From contig JAFABI010000021.1 of NCBI GenBank assembly GCA_023426125.1, forward strand, positions 60,627 through 124,626: a stretch of 64,000 nt of DNA, read 5' to 3'. The stretch comes from Bacillota bacterium (GTDB lineage: Bacteria > Bacillota > Clostridia > Acetivibrionales > DTU013). A program made the position numbers and the translations under genes. Position 1 is the stretch's first letter. Each line of letters begins with the position of its first letter. This document shows positions 49,371-59,483 of the stretch, in pieces. The notes beneath the pieces were generated by a model. That model did not search any database. It was not told the origin of the DNA and saw only the letters and a program-made list of their open reading frames with translations.

Positions 49371-50231
49371 ATGAGTTTGTCCCAATACTTAAATGGTGAA
49401 AAAGCTAAAAGATTTCTTTCAAGTGTACTCAAGAATACATTATTGGCTGTTTGGGCGGCGATAGTACTGGTGCCGCTTATAATGCTGGTATTTATCTCTT
49501 TTAAGTCCAATGGTGAATATTCCAATACCTTGCCGATAATGCCGCCTAAAAATTTCTTGTACTTTGACAATTACAAGCGGACCCTGATAGAGGGAAGAAT
49601 CTTGAAGTCGCTTTTGAACAGCTTTATACTGGTGGCGTGCGGCTCTGTAATAAACATCCTCATCTGCTCCATGACGGCTTATTGCCTGAATAGGTTTGAT
49701 TTCTTCCTGAAGAAGTATATATATGCATTATTTATTCTGTCGGTAATTATACCTTCCGCTTTGCTCCAGGTGGTTATCTACAAAATAATGTTTCTATTCA
49801 AACTTACAGGGACTTTCGGCGCCCCGATAGTCTTGTATGCGCTGCCTGGAATGATGCAGATATGGATATACCTGCAGTTCCTGGAAAAGATACCTGTTTC
49901 CCTAGACGAGAGTGCAATGATTGACGGCGCTTCATATTTCAGGATTTTCGGCACGATTGTATTCCCTTTGCTGCTGCCGGCTACAGCTACGGTGTTTATT
50001 ACCCAATCCATTTTCATTTACAATGACATGTTCACCCAGTATTTGTATTGTTCAGCGACCCGCCTTCAAACGGCTACTACGGCATTAATGGCTTTTTCAG
50101 GGCAGTTTGCCACCTCCTTTAATGTCATGGCTTCGGGCTGCGTGGCAATTATGATACCGACGCTGATTTTATTCCTTTTTTTGCAGAAGTATATTTTTGC
50201 AGGCTTGACGGTGGGAGCGGTAAAGCTGTAG
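49371..50231 (+). CDS. CUT1 sugar ABC transporter permease (MalG/UgpE-type)
   Basis: A 286-residue second permease with six helices and the EAA motif ESAMIDGASYFRIFGTIVFPLLLP; it ends LQKYIFAGLTVGAVKL as usual for the UgpE group. It completes a binding protein plus two permeases set. No ATPase is present, pointing to a genome-wide shared MsmX-like ATPase. Confidence 0.93.
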   Translation: MSLSQYLNGEKAKRFLSSVLKNTLLAVWAAIVLVPLIMLVFISFKSNGEYSNTLPIMPPKNFLYFDNYKRTLIEGRILKSLLNSFILVACGSVINILICSMTAYCLNRFDFFLKKYIYALFILSVIIPSALLQVVIYKIMFLFKLTGTFGAPIVLYALPGMMQIWIYLQFLEKIPVSLDESAMIDGASYFRIFGTIVFPLLLPATATVFITQSIFIYNDMFTQYLYCSATRLQTATTALMAFSGQFATSFNVMASGCVAIMIPTLILFLFLQKYIFAGLTVGAVKL

Positions 50232-50278
50232 CAGATTGGCCGGCGGCTTTGCAGGCATAAGCCTGGCGGTTTAACTAA

Positions 50279-50337
50279 ATATTTTACACCTTTTATATAA
50301 ATTTCGAGTTTTTTATATCGGGAATACGGCTTATAAT
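50279..50337 (+). promoter_or_regulatory. Shared promoter box, copy 2 (before second importer)
   Basis: ATATTTTACACCTTTTATAT (from 50280) is 46 bp (ACAC to TATAAT) upstream of TATAAT at 50332-50337, the same layout as at 45226. There is no good -35. It likely binds the YesN-type regulator upstream of the second importer operon. Confidence 0.6.
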
Positions 50338-50415
50338 AGAAATATCAAATGTTGCTTTATCTTATTTGTGCAAGGGCAGTGAAAATTTCTTATATGGGAC
50401 TAGGAGCTGAAAATA

Positions 50416-51339
50416 TTGGACAGGAGCAAATCCGTATACCGCAATTTATATAAGAACAGGTCGCTTATTTTAATGGTACTTCCGCCGACGGTTTTTTTCC
50501 TCATATTTTCTTATTTACCTATGGCGGGCATGGTAGTGGCATTTAAAAAATTCAATTATACTGACGGCTTGTTCCGGAGCCCCTGGTGCGGATTTGAGAA
50601 CTTCAAGTTTTTCTTCATCGGCGGAAAAGCACTGAAAGTGATGTTCAATACGGTAGCCTATAATTTTGCCTTTATTGTAACAGGGCTTGTGGTCCAGGTT
50701 GCAGCCGCCATCTTCCTGTCCGAGATAGGCTCAAGGTATTTCAAGAAAATAACGCAGTCTATGATGTTTCTGCCTTACTTCCTGTCATGGGTCGTTGTTG
50801 GGGCATTCATATACAATATCTTCAACTATGAATATGGCTCACTTAATACCTTACTGAAGAGTTTGAATATGGAGCCGGTTAATGTATACGAGCAGATTTG
50901 GCTGTGGAAATTTATCCTGGTTGCCTGCAACACCTGGAAATGGACAGGATATGGGAGCCTTATATATTTAGCTGCCATTATGGGGATTGACAACCAGCTG
51001 TTTGAAGCTGCCGAAATTGATGGCGCTTCCAAATTTCATAAAATACGGCACATCACAATTCCTATGATCACGCCCCAGATCATAGTGCTTACAATAATGG
51101 CTGTCGGGAGAATATTCAGAGGAGATTTCGGTATGTTCTACCAGGTAACCGGAAACAACCCTCTGTTGTTTTCCACCACGGATGTAATCGATACATATGT
51201 CTTTAGAGCGTTGCTTGACCTGCAGGACTTTGGCATGGCGTCAGCTGCAGGCATGCTCCAATCGGTTCTGTGCTTCTTTTTCCTGCTTTTTACAAATGCC
51301 ATCGTCCGCAAGGTCGACAAGAGTTACGCCTTATTTTAG
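50416..51339 (+). CDS. CUT1 sugar ABC transporter permease (LplB-type)
   Basis: A 307-residue permease with a TTG start supported by TAGGAG 9 nt upstream. Six helices; N-terminal LMVLPPTVFFLIFSYLPMAG; EAA motif QLFEAAEIDGASKFHKIRHITIPM. It belongs with the next permease and the binding protein at 52353 as a second importer of the LplABC kind. Confidence 0.93.
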   Translation: MDRSKSVYRNLYKNRSLILMVLPPTVFFLIFSYLPMAGMVVAFKKFNYTDGLFRSPWCGFENFKFFFIGGKALKVMFNTVAYNFAFIVTGLVVQVAAAIFLSEIGSRYFKKITQSMMFLPYFLSWVVVGAFIYNIFNYEYGSLNTLLKSLNMEPVNVYEQIWLWKFILVACNTWKWTGYGSLIYLAAIMGIDNQLFEAAEIDGASKFHKIRHITIPMITPQIIVLTIMAVGRIFRGDFGMFYQVTGNNPLLFSTTDVIDTYVFRALLDLQDFGMASAAGMLQSVLCFFFLLFTNAIVRKVDKSYALF

Positions 51340-51388
51340 ACAGGCAGGCAATAATGCAGTTTAAATAAACAATGGGAGAGCGGCAGAT

Positions 51389-52294
51389 ATGAGAGAAAGG
51401 GTTTTAAAATATTCAAGGGATACGATGCTTTTTAATATAATTGCTTATTTTTCTATTGCTGCATTGGCGTTTTTATGTCTTCTGCCTTTTCTCCTTGTAA
51501 TCAGCGGATCGGTCACCGAGGAATCCTCAATAATTTTATATGGTTATCGGTTGATTCCCGTTAAAATATCATTGGCTGCATACAAAATTGCCTTCGGAAA
51601 TCCTACTACCATTCTTCGGGCTTATGCCGTTACCGCCTTTGTAACGGCAACCGGAACCCTGCTGTCTTTGTTTCTGACATCAATGGCGTCATATGCCCTT
51701 CAAAGAAAGGATTTCGTTTACAGAAATATCTTTGCTTTCTTTTTCTACTTTACTACCATTTTCAGCGGCGGACTGGTCCCATGGTACATCCTTATGGTTA
51801 AGTACCTTCATATGAAGGACAGTTATCTCGCATTGATCATACCCGGACTTTTCGGAATGTTCAATATGATTATAATAAGGAGCTTCATGAGTTCTATTCC
51901 CGATTCCATTACGGAATCCGCCAAAATAGACGGAGCCAGTGATTTCAGGATATTCATACAGCTTATACTGCCGCTATCCAAACCGGTCCTTGTGGCAATA
52001 GGTCTTTTCATAGCCCTGGAATATTGGAATGACTGGTATCTGTCCATGCTTTTCATACAAAAGGAAAAGATGTATCCGCTGCAGTATTTCCTGTACAAGA
52101 TCATATCCAAAATAGATTTCCTTAAGAATGTAGCGGCAAAAAGCAGCAATATAAACCTGTCAAAGATATCCTTGCCCAGTGAATCCTTCAAGCTTGCCAT
52201 GACGGTTATTGCGACAGGTCCGATAATATTCCTGTACCCGTATCTGCAAAAGTATTTTATTAAGGGTATCATGATGGGAGCGGTAAAAGGCTAG
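51389..52294 (+). CDS. CUT1 sugar ABC transporter permease (LplC-type)
   Basis: A 301-residue permease, six helices; EAA motif ESAKIDGASDFRIFIQLILPLSKP; the C-terminus ends YFIKGIMMGAVKG as in the LplC group. Encoded 49 bp after its partner, SD GGGAGAG. Confidence 0.93.
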   Translation: MRERVLKYSRDTMLFNIIAYFSIAALAFLCLLPFLLVISGSVTEESSIILYGYRLIPVKISLAAYKIAFGNPTTILRAYAVTAFVTATGTLLSLFLTSMASYALQRKDFVYRNIFAFFFYFTTIFSGGLVPWYILMVKYLHMKDSYLALIIPGLFGMFNMIIIRSFMSSIPDSITESAKIDGASDFRIFIQLILPLSKPVLVAIGLFIALEYWNDWYLSMLFIQKEKMYPLQYFLYKIISKIDFLKNVAAKSSNINLSKISLPSESFKLAMTVIATGPIIFLYPYLQKYFIKGIMMGAVKG

Positions 52295-52296
52295 AG

Positions 52297-52312
52297 CCGC
52301 AAATAGATGCGG
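52297..52312 (+). terminator. Short hairpin between permease and binding-protein genes
   Basis: CCGCA and TGCGG enclose AATAGA just past the permease stop, followed by TTTATATAT. It is a weak stem that may modulate the downstream binding-protein level. Confidence 0.35.
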
Positions 52313-52352
52313 TTTATATATCGATAAATATTAGAGGAGGCGTGTATTCGTT

Positions 52353-53948
52353 ATGAAAAACCTACTTGACCTACTTGAAAAAATCAGTATCGTGACAGTC
52401 TTGATTATGGTTTTTACACTCTTTACGGTGGGCTGCGGAAACACAACACAGCCGGAAAAGCAAATAAGCACAAGTGAAACGACCAAGGCTGCAGTATCAA
52501 CGGAATCTTCCGCTGCGGAAGGCAAAATCGACACATCGAAGCAGGTTGTATTGAAGACCTACATGCTTGGTGACAGGCAGGAGGATCATGACCTGGTATG
52601 GGGTGAAATCAACAAGGGTCTCAAAGAAAAAATAAATGCTACTGTTGAAGTCAACCTTATGGGGTGGGGTGAATATGAGGAAAAGTACCCGCTTGTTTTT
52701 GCTTCCGGAGAAGATTTTGATCTGATATATACCGCAAGCTGGGCAAAATATCTGGATCAGGCGGTTAAAGGCGGCTTCCTGGCCTTGCCGGAGGAAATGC
52801 TGAAAAAGTATGCCAACAGGGTTTATGAAGGAGTGCCGGAGGCCGGATGGAAGCAAGCCAGGATAAACGGGACGATTTACATGGTTCCAACCAACAACAG
52901 TGGCAACTCTTCCTTTGCAATCTATATCAGGGGCGATTTGAGGGAAAAATACGGCTTGCCCGAAATCAAAAGCCTTGGAGATTATGAAAAATTTCTGGAC
53001 GCCGTATCGCAAAATGAAAAAGGAATATATCCATATGGAGATAACAATGCCAATAACTACTGGCTGCTTACTACAGTTTTGCTGAATCAGCCCCATAATT
53101 GGCGGTATATCAACTGCGGCGGCTACGATATGATGCACTTTGTTTATTCGGACCCTGCTTCCAAGCCATTTTTCCGCTATGATCAGCCTGAATATCTGGA
53201 ATTTTTAAAGAAAATGTCGGAATGGAGGAAGAAAGGCTACTGGTCCAATTCCAGCCTTACCGAGAAAACCGACCGCGCTGAATTGTTTAAAGCCGGAAAG
53301 AGTGCTTCCGCCATCGAGCATATAGGAAAAGCCTCTGAGATATATAACGATTGGAAAAACAACCATCCTGACTGGAAGCTCGAAATTTTTGACTCTTCAT
53401 TCGGCGGCAAGCTGCCCGGAGGTACTTATCTTGGCGATGGCATGGCTGTACATGCAACAAGCAAAAATCCTGAAAGGGCGCTGATGGCAATAGATTATCT
53501 TACCTGGGACCATGATATCAATTTTCTGGTACGAAACGGAATATTGGGCAGGCATTACAACCTTACAGCGGACGGAAAGAAGCTGTCGCTTCCGGATTCA
53601 CCCAAGTACACCTCGGGCTACAGTATGTGGAACTTTGATGTATTGCCGCAAATTTTGAGCGCCGACGAGCATCCGAAATACAATGAGATTAATTCCAGCC
53701 AGATTTCCAGAATGGTAGCTCATCCATTGGATGCTTACACTCTCAATACTGAAAGTATAAAAACTGAATATGCCGCCTGCTCGACCGTGTTCGACGAATA
53801 TCTGAAGATACTGGAGCTTGGTTTTTCAAGGGATATAGAAAAAGACCTGAATGATCTTATATCAAAAATAAATGCGGCAGGCTTTGACAAAATAAAGCAG
53901 GAAATTGAGAAACAGTCTGCGGAATATATCGCTGAATATAATAAATAA
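52353..53948 (+). CDS. Extracellular solute-binding lipoprotein (LplA-like)
   Basis: A 531-residue binding protein with an N-terminal hydrophobic segment and lipobox TVGC near residue 28. After a Ser/Thr-rich linker the family-1 fold begins KQVVLKTYMLGDRQEDHDL; a conserved aromatic-rich ligand region includes DYEKFLDAVSQNEKGIYPYG. SD AGAGGAGG. Third component of the LplABC-like importer; likely binds a large oligosaccharide. Confidence 0.92.
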   Translation: MKNLLDLLEKISIVTVLIMVFTLFTVGCGNTTQPEKQISTSETTKAAVSTESSAAEGKIDTSKQVVLKTYMLGDRQEDHDLVWGEINKGLKEKINATVEVNLMGWGEYEEKYPLVFASGEDFDLIYTASWAKYLDQAVKGGFLALPEEMLKKYANRVYEGVPEAGWKQARINGTIYMVPTNNSGNSSFAIYIRGDLREKYGLPEIKSLGDYEKFLDAVSQNEKGIYPYGDNNANNYWLLTTVLLNQPHNWRYINCGGYDMMHFVYSDPASKPFFRYDQPEYLEFLKKMSEWRKKGYWSNSSLTEKTDRAELFKAGKSASAIEHIGKASEIYNDWKNNHPDWKLEIFDSSFGGKLPGGTYLGDGMAVHATSKNPERALMAIDYLTWDHDINFLVRNGILGRHYNLTADGKKLSLPDSPKYTSGYSMWNFDVLPQILSADEHPKYNEINSSQISRMVAHPLDAYTLNTESIKTEYAACSTVFDEYLKILELGFSRDIEKDLNDLISKINAAGFDKIKQEIEKQSAEYIAEYNK

Positions 53949-53974
53949 CTATAAATTTAAGGGAGTGTTAAGCT

Positions 53975-54778
53975 ATGTTGTGGGAAGAAATGACGGCAAA
54001 GGAATTTGAAAAGGCGGTAGTGGAAACAGACAGGACATGTATAATTCCTTTTGGAGTGATTGAAAAACACGGAGATCATATGCCTATCTGTACAGATGTG
54101 GAGGTTGGACGCAGGATTGCAATCGAGGCCGCAAAAATCGAACCCGCAGTTGTATTTCCATATTACTTTTTCGGCCAGATAGCTTGCGGACGACATTGTC
54201 CGGGAACCATATCAATACCCAATGACCTGATGGTCGCGTTGCTTGATGAGGTATGCAGGGAAATAGCCCGGAATGGGTTTAAGAAAATCATAATACTTAT
54301 TGCCCATGGAGGAAACATTCACTTTGTAAAGTTCTTCAACCAGTGCTGCCTGCGTGAAAAAAAGGATTATGTTGTTTACGGATACGATTTCTATAATTGG
54401 ATGACAGGCAAGGCAAGCAAAGAAGTATCGGGGCTGCTCGGTACCGACGATTTCGGCGGACATGGAGGCAATCTTGAAACGTCTCTTGTAATGGCAATGA
54501 GGCCTGAATTGATAAAGATGGAGAATGTGATCCCTGAAGAAGCCATAGCCAAGGAAAGACTGCGGCAGTTTGAGGATAACGACGTCTTTACCGGAATATG
54601 GTGGTATGCAGATTATCCGCATCATTTTGCAGGCGATCCCTCATATTCGTCAAAAGCTAAAGGAGAAAAGATTTTCAAGCGGGTGATACAAAATGTTGCC
54701 GAGATAATCGGGATGATAAAAAAGGATCAAACTGCAGCATTGCTTCAGGACGAATTCTTTACAAACTGCAGCTTCTGA
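53975..54778 (+). CDS. Creatininase-family metal-dependent amidohydrolase
   Basis: A 267-residue enzyme of the creatininase/MftE fold. Divalent-metal ligands are visible: Glu and His in GVIEKHGDHMP, Asp in CTDVEVG, and the Glu in GGHGGNLETSLVMA; AHGGNIHF is the second conserved glycine-rich motif. Members open cyclic amides or lactams or deformylate nucleotides; creatinine itself is unlikely here. It is the last gene of the binding-protein operon (26 bp gap), so its substrate may be a modified sugar. Start supported by AAGGGAG. Confidence 0.85.
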   Translation: MLWEEMTAKEFEKAVVETDRTCIIPFGVIEKHGDHMPICTDVEVGRRIAIEAAKIEPAVVFPYYFFGQIACGRHCPGTISIPNDLMVALLDEVCREIARNGFKKIIILIAHGGNIHFVKFFNQCCLREKKDYVVYGYDFYNWMTGKASKEVSGLLGTDDFGGHGGNLETSLVMAMRPELIKMENVIPEEAIAKERLRQFEDNDVFTGIWWYADYPHHFAGDPSYSSKAKGEKIFKRVIQNVAEIIGMIKKDQTAALLQDEFFTNCSF

Positions 54779-55040
54779 TCATAAGGATATTAGAGTTGCA
54801 AAATCCGGCTGCAGGAATCAGGGAGAGCCTCCAATGACCAATTGCCGGGTTGCGCGGTTTGAAGCGGACGACACTATATTTTCCGGTAATCCGATTACCC
54901 CCGAAGGATACGCTCTCAAGAAAAAGATCAGTTACTGGAAAAGGTTCTCCGGTCTTGGGATATACATATTCCCGGCGATGGCAAGATGGAACATGCGGCT
55001 TGCGGCGAATCCGTTCTAAAATGAGCAAATCGAAAGCTTC

Positions 55041-55080
55041 AGGGATTCTTTTGGAGACAGAATCAATCAAAAGAATCCCT
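55041..55080. terminator. Convergent terminator hairpin
   Basis: AGGGATTCTTTTG (55041-55053) pairs with CAAAAGAATCCCT (55068-55080). It spans the stop codon of the minus-strand glycosidase and can terminate transcripts from both sides. Confidence 0.5.
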
Positions 55081-57096
55081 CTCCCTGATAATAATCTCTC
55101 TCGGATCGCCTTCATACAACAGATTTCCATCTACATATATCTGCGCAAAATTTGGTTTCATTGTAAGGTTAATTCTTTTATTTTTAAACAGCAATCCACT
55201 TATTTTGATTTCCCCTTCTTCAGGAGGCTGTGGGTCAATTGTAAGACTACCGTCCAGACCCTGCCTTATGCCTGCCATCCCATAAAGAATTGCCTGTAAT
55301 CCTGCTACACCTGCAATAATGTTCGCCCGTTTGTTTACCGGTACAGATGGGCTGTCACAATAATGCTCCTGTGGGAAATAGGGCAGCATTTCTCCCATCC
55401 AGAAATGGCGTTTCAGCACATCCCATGCCAGCTGGGGCTCACGACTCCTCCACAAGGTTTCAGCAAGATTGGGACCGTCGCCGCTGTAGCTTCCTCCACC
55501 TGACCAGTCGGGATCATTCAATTCATAATGAAGCTCATCCTCGGCAGAAATACTGCTGACGCCGTATTTACCCAGAAATGCTCCCTCGCTTAAATGCTTT
55601 AACATAGCATTTTTCATTGTTTCATTACAGGCTCCCATTCTAAGTGCATCATATGCCTGTATTGAGTAAACCGTTTCTATGTGTCCATGGGGATGAATGC
55701 ACTTAAACCATCCTTTGGCCGTATCCCAAAGATTTACCTGGATTGATTTCCTTATGGCATCAGCCTTCTCATACCATTTGCCAAAATCCTCCCTGCCAAG
55801 GAACTCCGCTATATCTGCCAGCCGGTCATAGCACCATGCTCTCTCGGCATTTGGACTGGGTACAAAATACTCATATCCGCAGCTTCTCATCTCAAGAAGA
55901 TTATGCTGTCTGCCATAGTCCTTCAGGTTTTCCCATTCTTCAAGCCTGGCTTCCTCTGCCTGAAAGCTCCTGATAATATCATCCAGCAGTTCAAATCCTT
56001 TTCCGATCTGAGTAACAGCTGCCCAATAAAGATTTACAACAGACCACATACTATAGGAATAAGAACACCATCCAAGCCCGCCTCCATCCAGAGACATACT
56101 GATATGCTTATCAATTCCCGATTCCAGCATCAGCTTGATAAAATCCAGCGTTTTTTCACCAAGAAGCATAACCAGAGTCTCAGCACTATACCCCGCCACA
56201 TCCCACGGATAACAGCAGATGGATCCCCCGTCCATTCCACTTGTGGCTGGAAAAGGGGATACAACATAGTCATCATTTTCCCAGAGACATACAAGCCCGC
56301 TAATCAAGGATCTGAGGTAATATCCCTCAAGACCGGGAATATTGCTTCTAAGCTCGGGTATGGTATCATCCCTTTCTATCCTTTTTCTCCATACCTCCCG
56401 GGTTTCCCTCTGCCAAGCATCCAGATTACAAGGTTCCTCTGCAGCCATTTCCGATTTAGTAAATACAACAGCAAACCGGCACTCAAAAATCTCATTTTCC
56501 AGCAATATACCTGTCGAATGATGATCATTAACCAATGTTATCCTTACCTCATCGTTTTGCCATACATTTTCCATAATTTCTTCCGCAGCATGGCCGGATA
56601 TCGCCGGAGGCATGAACTCCCAGCTGCACAATGGAAATAGAGAAGGATGTCCGGCTTTTAAAAGAGGTGTTACTCTTATATTTACATCGCCCTTCGTTCT
56701 GTTCCTTATGACAATTCTTATAAGAAATCCTGCCTTGCCTGACAACGGTACCAGCTCACTGACAACGGATAATGAGAGCAGCTTTTCATCGATAACATAA
56801 TGATAGGTACCCCTTCTTGTAATCTTGTCCGGCTGCCATTCTGCACCGGAAAATAACAATCCGCAGTCATTTTTCCCTCTGCTGCCCGTATCAGGTACCA
56901 CGTGATTATTCGCTTCTATTTCAAACAAAAGCCCGGTATCCTTTGCCGCAAATGGCGGAGAAAAACATCCTTCCACTCCCATGACAGTATTTGGAATGAA
57001 GGAGCAGGTACTATAGCCGCTATTAACCCAAATATGATTTGGAGGTGCTGTGCTTTTCCTTAAATCCAGCTTGAAGTCATCAATTTTATAACCCAT
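55063..57096 (-). CDS. Putative alpha/alpha-barrel glycoside hydrolase (MGH1/GH63-like)
   Basis: A 677-residue cytoplasmic protein: no signal peptide. A beta-sandwich N-terminus (MGYKIDDFKLDL, residues 1-250) precedes an (alpha/alpha)6-barrel with acidic residues in ATSGMDGGSICCYPWDVAGYS, SLDGGGLGWCSYSYSMW and NDPDWSGGGSYSGDG, the kind of carboxylates used by inverting glucosidases or trehalase-like enzymes. A small beta domain ends it. The exact family is uncertain. The start at 57096 has AGGAG 8 nt upstream; a longer frame to 57165 has none. It would act on the sugar imported by the upstream operon. Confidence 0.7.
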   Translation of the reverse strand: MGYKIDDFKLDLRKSTAPPNHIWVNSGYSTCSFIPNTVMGVEGCFSPPFAAKDTGLLFEIEANNHVVPDTGSRGKNDCGLLFSGAEWQPDKITRRGTYHYVIDEKLLSLSVVSELVPLSGKAGFLIRIVIRNRTKGDVNIRVTPLLKAGHPSLFPLCSWEFMPPAISGHAAEEIMENVWQNDEVRITLVNDHHSTGILLENEIFECRFAVVFTKSEMAAEEPCNLDAWQRETREVWRKRIERDDTIPELRSNIPGLEGYYLRSLISGLVCLWENDDYVVSPFPATSGMDGGSICCYPWDVAGYSAETLVMLLGEKTLDFIKLMLESGIDKHISMSLDGGGLGWCSYSYSMWSVVNLYWAAVTQIGKGFELLDDIIRSFQAEEARLEEWENLKDYGRQHNLLEMRSCGYEYFVPSPNAERAWCYDRLADIAEFLGREDFGKWYEKADAIRKSIQVNLWDTAKGWFKCIHPHGHIETVYSIQAYDALRMGACNETMKNAMLKHLSEGAFLGKYGVSSISAEDELHYELNDPDWSGGGSYSGDGPNLAETLWRSREPQLAWDVLKRHFWMGEMLPYFPQEHYCDSPSVPVNKRANIIAGVAGLQAILYGMAGIRQGLDGSLTIDPQPPEEGEIKISGLLFKNKRINLTMKPNFAQIYVDGNLLYEGDPREIIIRERDSFD

Positions 57097-57188
57097 TCTA
57101 TTCACTCCTGTTGTATTTCCCGGTTGAAACCGGTTTGAAAGTTTTAATCCTTTGCCTCCTGGCAATGATCCCTGATGCAGGTGATTTA

Positions 57189-59483
57189 TCAGTCATTCTC
57201 TCTGTAGTGTCCCGGGGTGATCCCTTCAATCTTTCTAAAATACCTGATAAAGTTTTGCGCGTTTTGATATTGCAGCTTTTCTGCAATGTCTGAGATTTTT
57301 AGATTTGTTTCCTTCAACATTTTTTTTGCAACTTCCAGCCTGTACCGGGCCAAATAGTCACTGAAGCTAACTCCGGTCTCTTGTTTAAATACCCGGCTGA
57401 TATGCTTGGAATTATAATTTAGCCTTTCTGCACATAATTCAAGAGATATGTCCTTATCATACTGCTCATGGATCATGGTTATAATCTCTTCCGATATTTT
57501 TTGGTGCTGAGATCTTCTTCGTACCTCAAGCAACTGAATGATAGGGATTACGAGTAATTTTCTGAACCATTGTTCAACATCGTTTTTTGCCCTGAATTCG
57601 ATAAATTTCTCAAACAAATATTCCTCTTCCCCAAACAGCTCCAAAGCTGTTATCCCTATACCCTGTGCTATTCGTATAAGGTCCATCAGCAGCATGCCGA
57701 GTGAAGCTTGAAATTCAATATAGCTCCGATTATTGCAGAAAATTTCATCAATCAGCGCTGTAAGCAGTTCCTCAGCTTTCTTTCTATCCGCTAATTTAAC
57801 TGCACAAAGTAATTCGTCTTCAAGCTTCCATGACAAGCCTGTTTGAATGACCTGCTTCCTTTGAATGCCAGCGATGTCAATAATCGATTCACTGCCAAGC
57901 ATAAGCTTGAGTTTCAGTGCATCTACAGCTTCCAGATATGCCTTGTGAACCTGGCTTAAATCACTGAAGGGTCTGCTTATTCCTATACTGACCTTAATTT
58001 TCAGATATTCCTTAATAACCCTTTGAATCATATTGGCTTGAGAAATCATATAGCTGCTGAAGGTCTCATCCAAATCATGTCTGCTCCCCAGAATAACAGC
58101 GTAGGACTGCTTGATTATGACCGGGCTTAAGCGGTTTGTTTCCGGAATAAGTTCGCAAACTATATTGTTTACAGCAAACATGGCCAGATCCTTGTTTTCC
58201 TCACTGAAAGCCGACCCCTCCAGCGTATCTGCCTCCAGAACAAGGATTCCCATATGTCCCCATGAAATAGTAAACCCCATGGATTGCAGTTTATCGTTTA
58301 TTTCATTTGTTTTTACCTGGCCTAAAAGCATCTCTGACAAATAATATACTTTGATCTGTTCTGTCTGTGATTCTAGCTTCTTTGCCAGGATAGTCCGGCT
58401 GCTCACCAGGCTATGAATGCTGTCGTCAAGATACTTCAGCTCATCCTTGTCTTTGTGTGCGGCATTACCGTTTGAACCGGTCGAAACTGTTTCATACAGC
58501 TTACGTATCGGTGTATAAATCCTTTTTGTACCCAGAAACGAAATCAAAATTATTATTACAAGTATTGCCAGGCAGGTCAAAAAAGTAACCAGGCCTATGG
58601 ATCTTGAATCTCTGGTTATAATTTTTTCCGGCGTAGTCGAAATATAAATCCATCGATTATAATCTGATTTCAAGTAATTAATTTCAACCTTATTGCCGTC
58701 CATTTCTATTGAAAATCTGCCTTTATTACTGTCTCCCATACTGCTGATCTTTTTGCCGTAAACAGTCTGGGACAGGTCCTTGCCCAGCGTAGTTTTGTCC
58801 TTGCTGGCTATAACGTTGAAAGCAGAATCAACAATCATGATATCTCCAAGTACCGAATCATTAATGTATTTGGAAATTTCACTACTCGTTATTTTTGCAA
58901 TAATAAAAGGTGGCGTTCCGGAATAATTTACCGGCATGATCTTTCTGACAAAAATTACACCGTTGGGGCCTTCGCTTGATATATTTGACCCGCCGATCAG
59001 AGGACCATTCCATTTTAACCAGTAGGAATACTTCGTCTCCTTACTCAATTGCGAGAACTGACTTTTCTCCTGAAGCTGGCTTAAATAGTAAAATTCATGT
59101 ATCGAAATTACAATATCATTCTTAAAACTGACAAGCGCAAGATCTTCAAGCTTTATATCCTCTGTGTTAAGGCTGTTGAGGCCGTTTACTATATCCTGTA
59201 CCATTTCAAAATCATAGGGCACCTTTATGCTGTCGATGGTAGTCGAAACATTATTTGATATTAAGAACTGCAGCATGGATCTCTCTATCACTCTAAGCGG
59301 CTGTTCAACACTGATCTGTGTTTGTGCCAGCAGCTGCATATTACCTTCATTTACTTTATTCTGTATCATTCTTGAGGCACTGTTATAAGAAAACAATCCG
59401 ATAAAAGCAACTGGAATAGTGCTTATCAGAAGACAGAACAAAATTAATTTCAGGTAATACCTCGAAGATAGAAGCTTCATCAT
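57189..59483 (-). CDS. Membrane-bound AraC-family regulator with extracytoplasmic sensor (YesS-like)
   Basis: A 764-residue one-component regulator. Helices near 12-32 and 300-322 enclose a Cache-type extracellular sensor of about 265 residues (RWIYISTTPEKII at its end). The intracellular part has a degenerate linker region and two AraC helix-turn-helix motifs at about 660-764, ending EGITPGHYREN. Such proteins read extracellular glycan fragments and directly control adjacent transport genes. It lies downstream of the binding protein and upstream of the glycosidase, all on the minus strand. Confidence 0.9.
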   Translation of the reverse strand: MMKLLSSRYYLKLILFCLLISTIPVAFIGLFSYNSASRMIQNKVNEGNMQLLAQTQISVEQPLRVIERSMLQFLISNNVSTTIDSIKVPYDFEMVQDIVNGLNSLNTEDIKLEDLALVSFKNDIVISIHEFYYLSQLQEKSQFSQLSKETKYSYWLKWNGPLIGGSNISSEGPNGVIFVRKIMPVNYSGTPPFIIAKITSSEISKYINDSVLGDIMIVDSAFNVIASKDKTTLGKDLSQTVYGKKISSMGDSNKGRFSIEMDGNKVEINYLKSDYNRWIYISTTPEKIITRDSRSIGLVTFLTCLAILVIIILISFLGTKRIYTPIRKLYETVSTGSNGNAAHKDKDELKYLDDSIHSLVSSRTILAKKLESQTEQIKVYYLSEMLLGQVKTNEINDKLQSMGFTISWGHMGILVLEADTLEGSAFSEENKDLAMFAVNNIVCELIPETNRLSPVIIKQSYAVILGSRHDLDETFSSYMISQANMIQRVIKEYLKIKVSIGISRPFSDLSQVHKAYLEAVDALKLKLMLGSESIIDIAGIQRKQVIQTGLSWKLEDELLCAVKLADRKKAEELLTALIDEIFCNNRSYIEFQASLGMLLMDLIRIAQGIGITALELFGEEEYLFEKFIEFRAKNDVEQWFRKLLVIPIIQLLEVRRRSQHQKISEEIITMIHEQYDKDISLELCAERLNYNSKHISRVFKQETGVSFSDYLARYRLEVAKKMLKETNLKISDIAEKLQYQNAQNFIRYFRKIEGITPGHYREND

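Noticed and set aside
54834..55019. 61-codon plus-strand frame after the creatininase gene (MTNCRVARFEADD...)
   Set aside because: No recognisable family, weak SD and overlap with an equally open minus-strand frame (54759-55130). Either could be chance in a short gap.
55903..56640. 245-codon plus-strand frame opposite the glycosidase gene
   Set aside because: Shadow frame with no domain; the minus strand has an SD and the barrel motifs.
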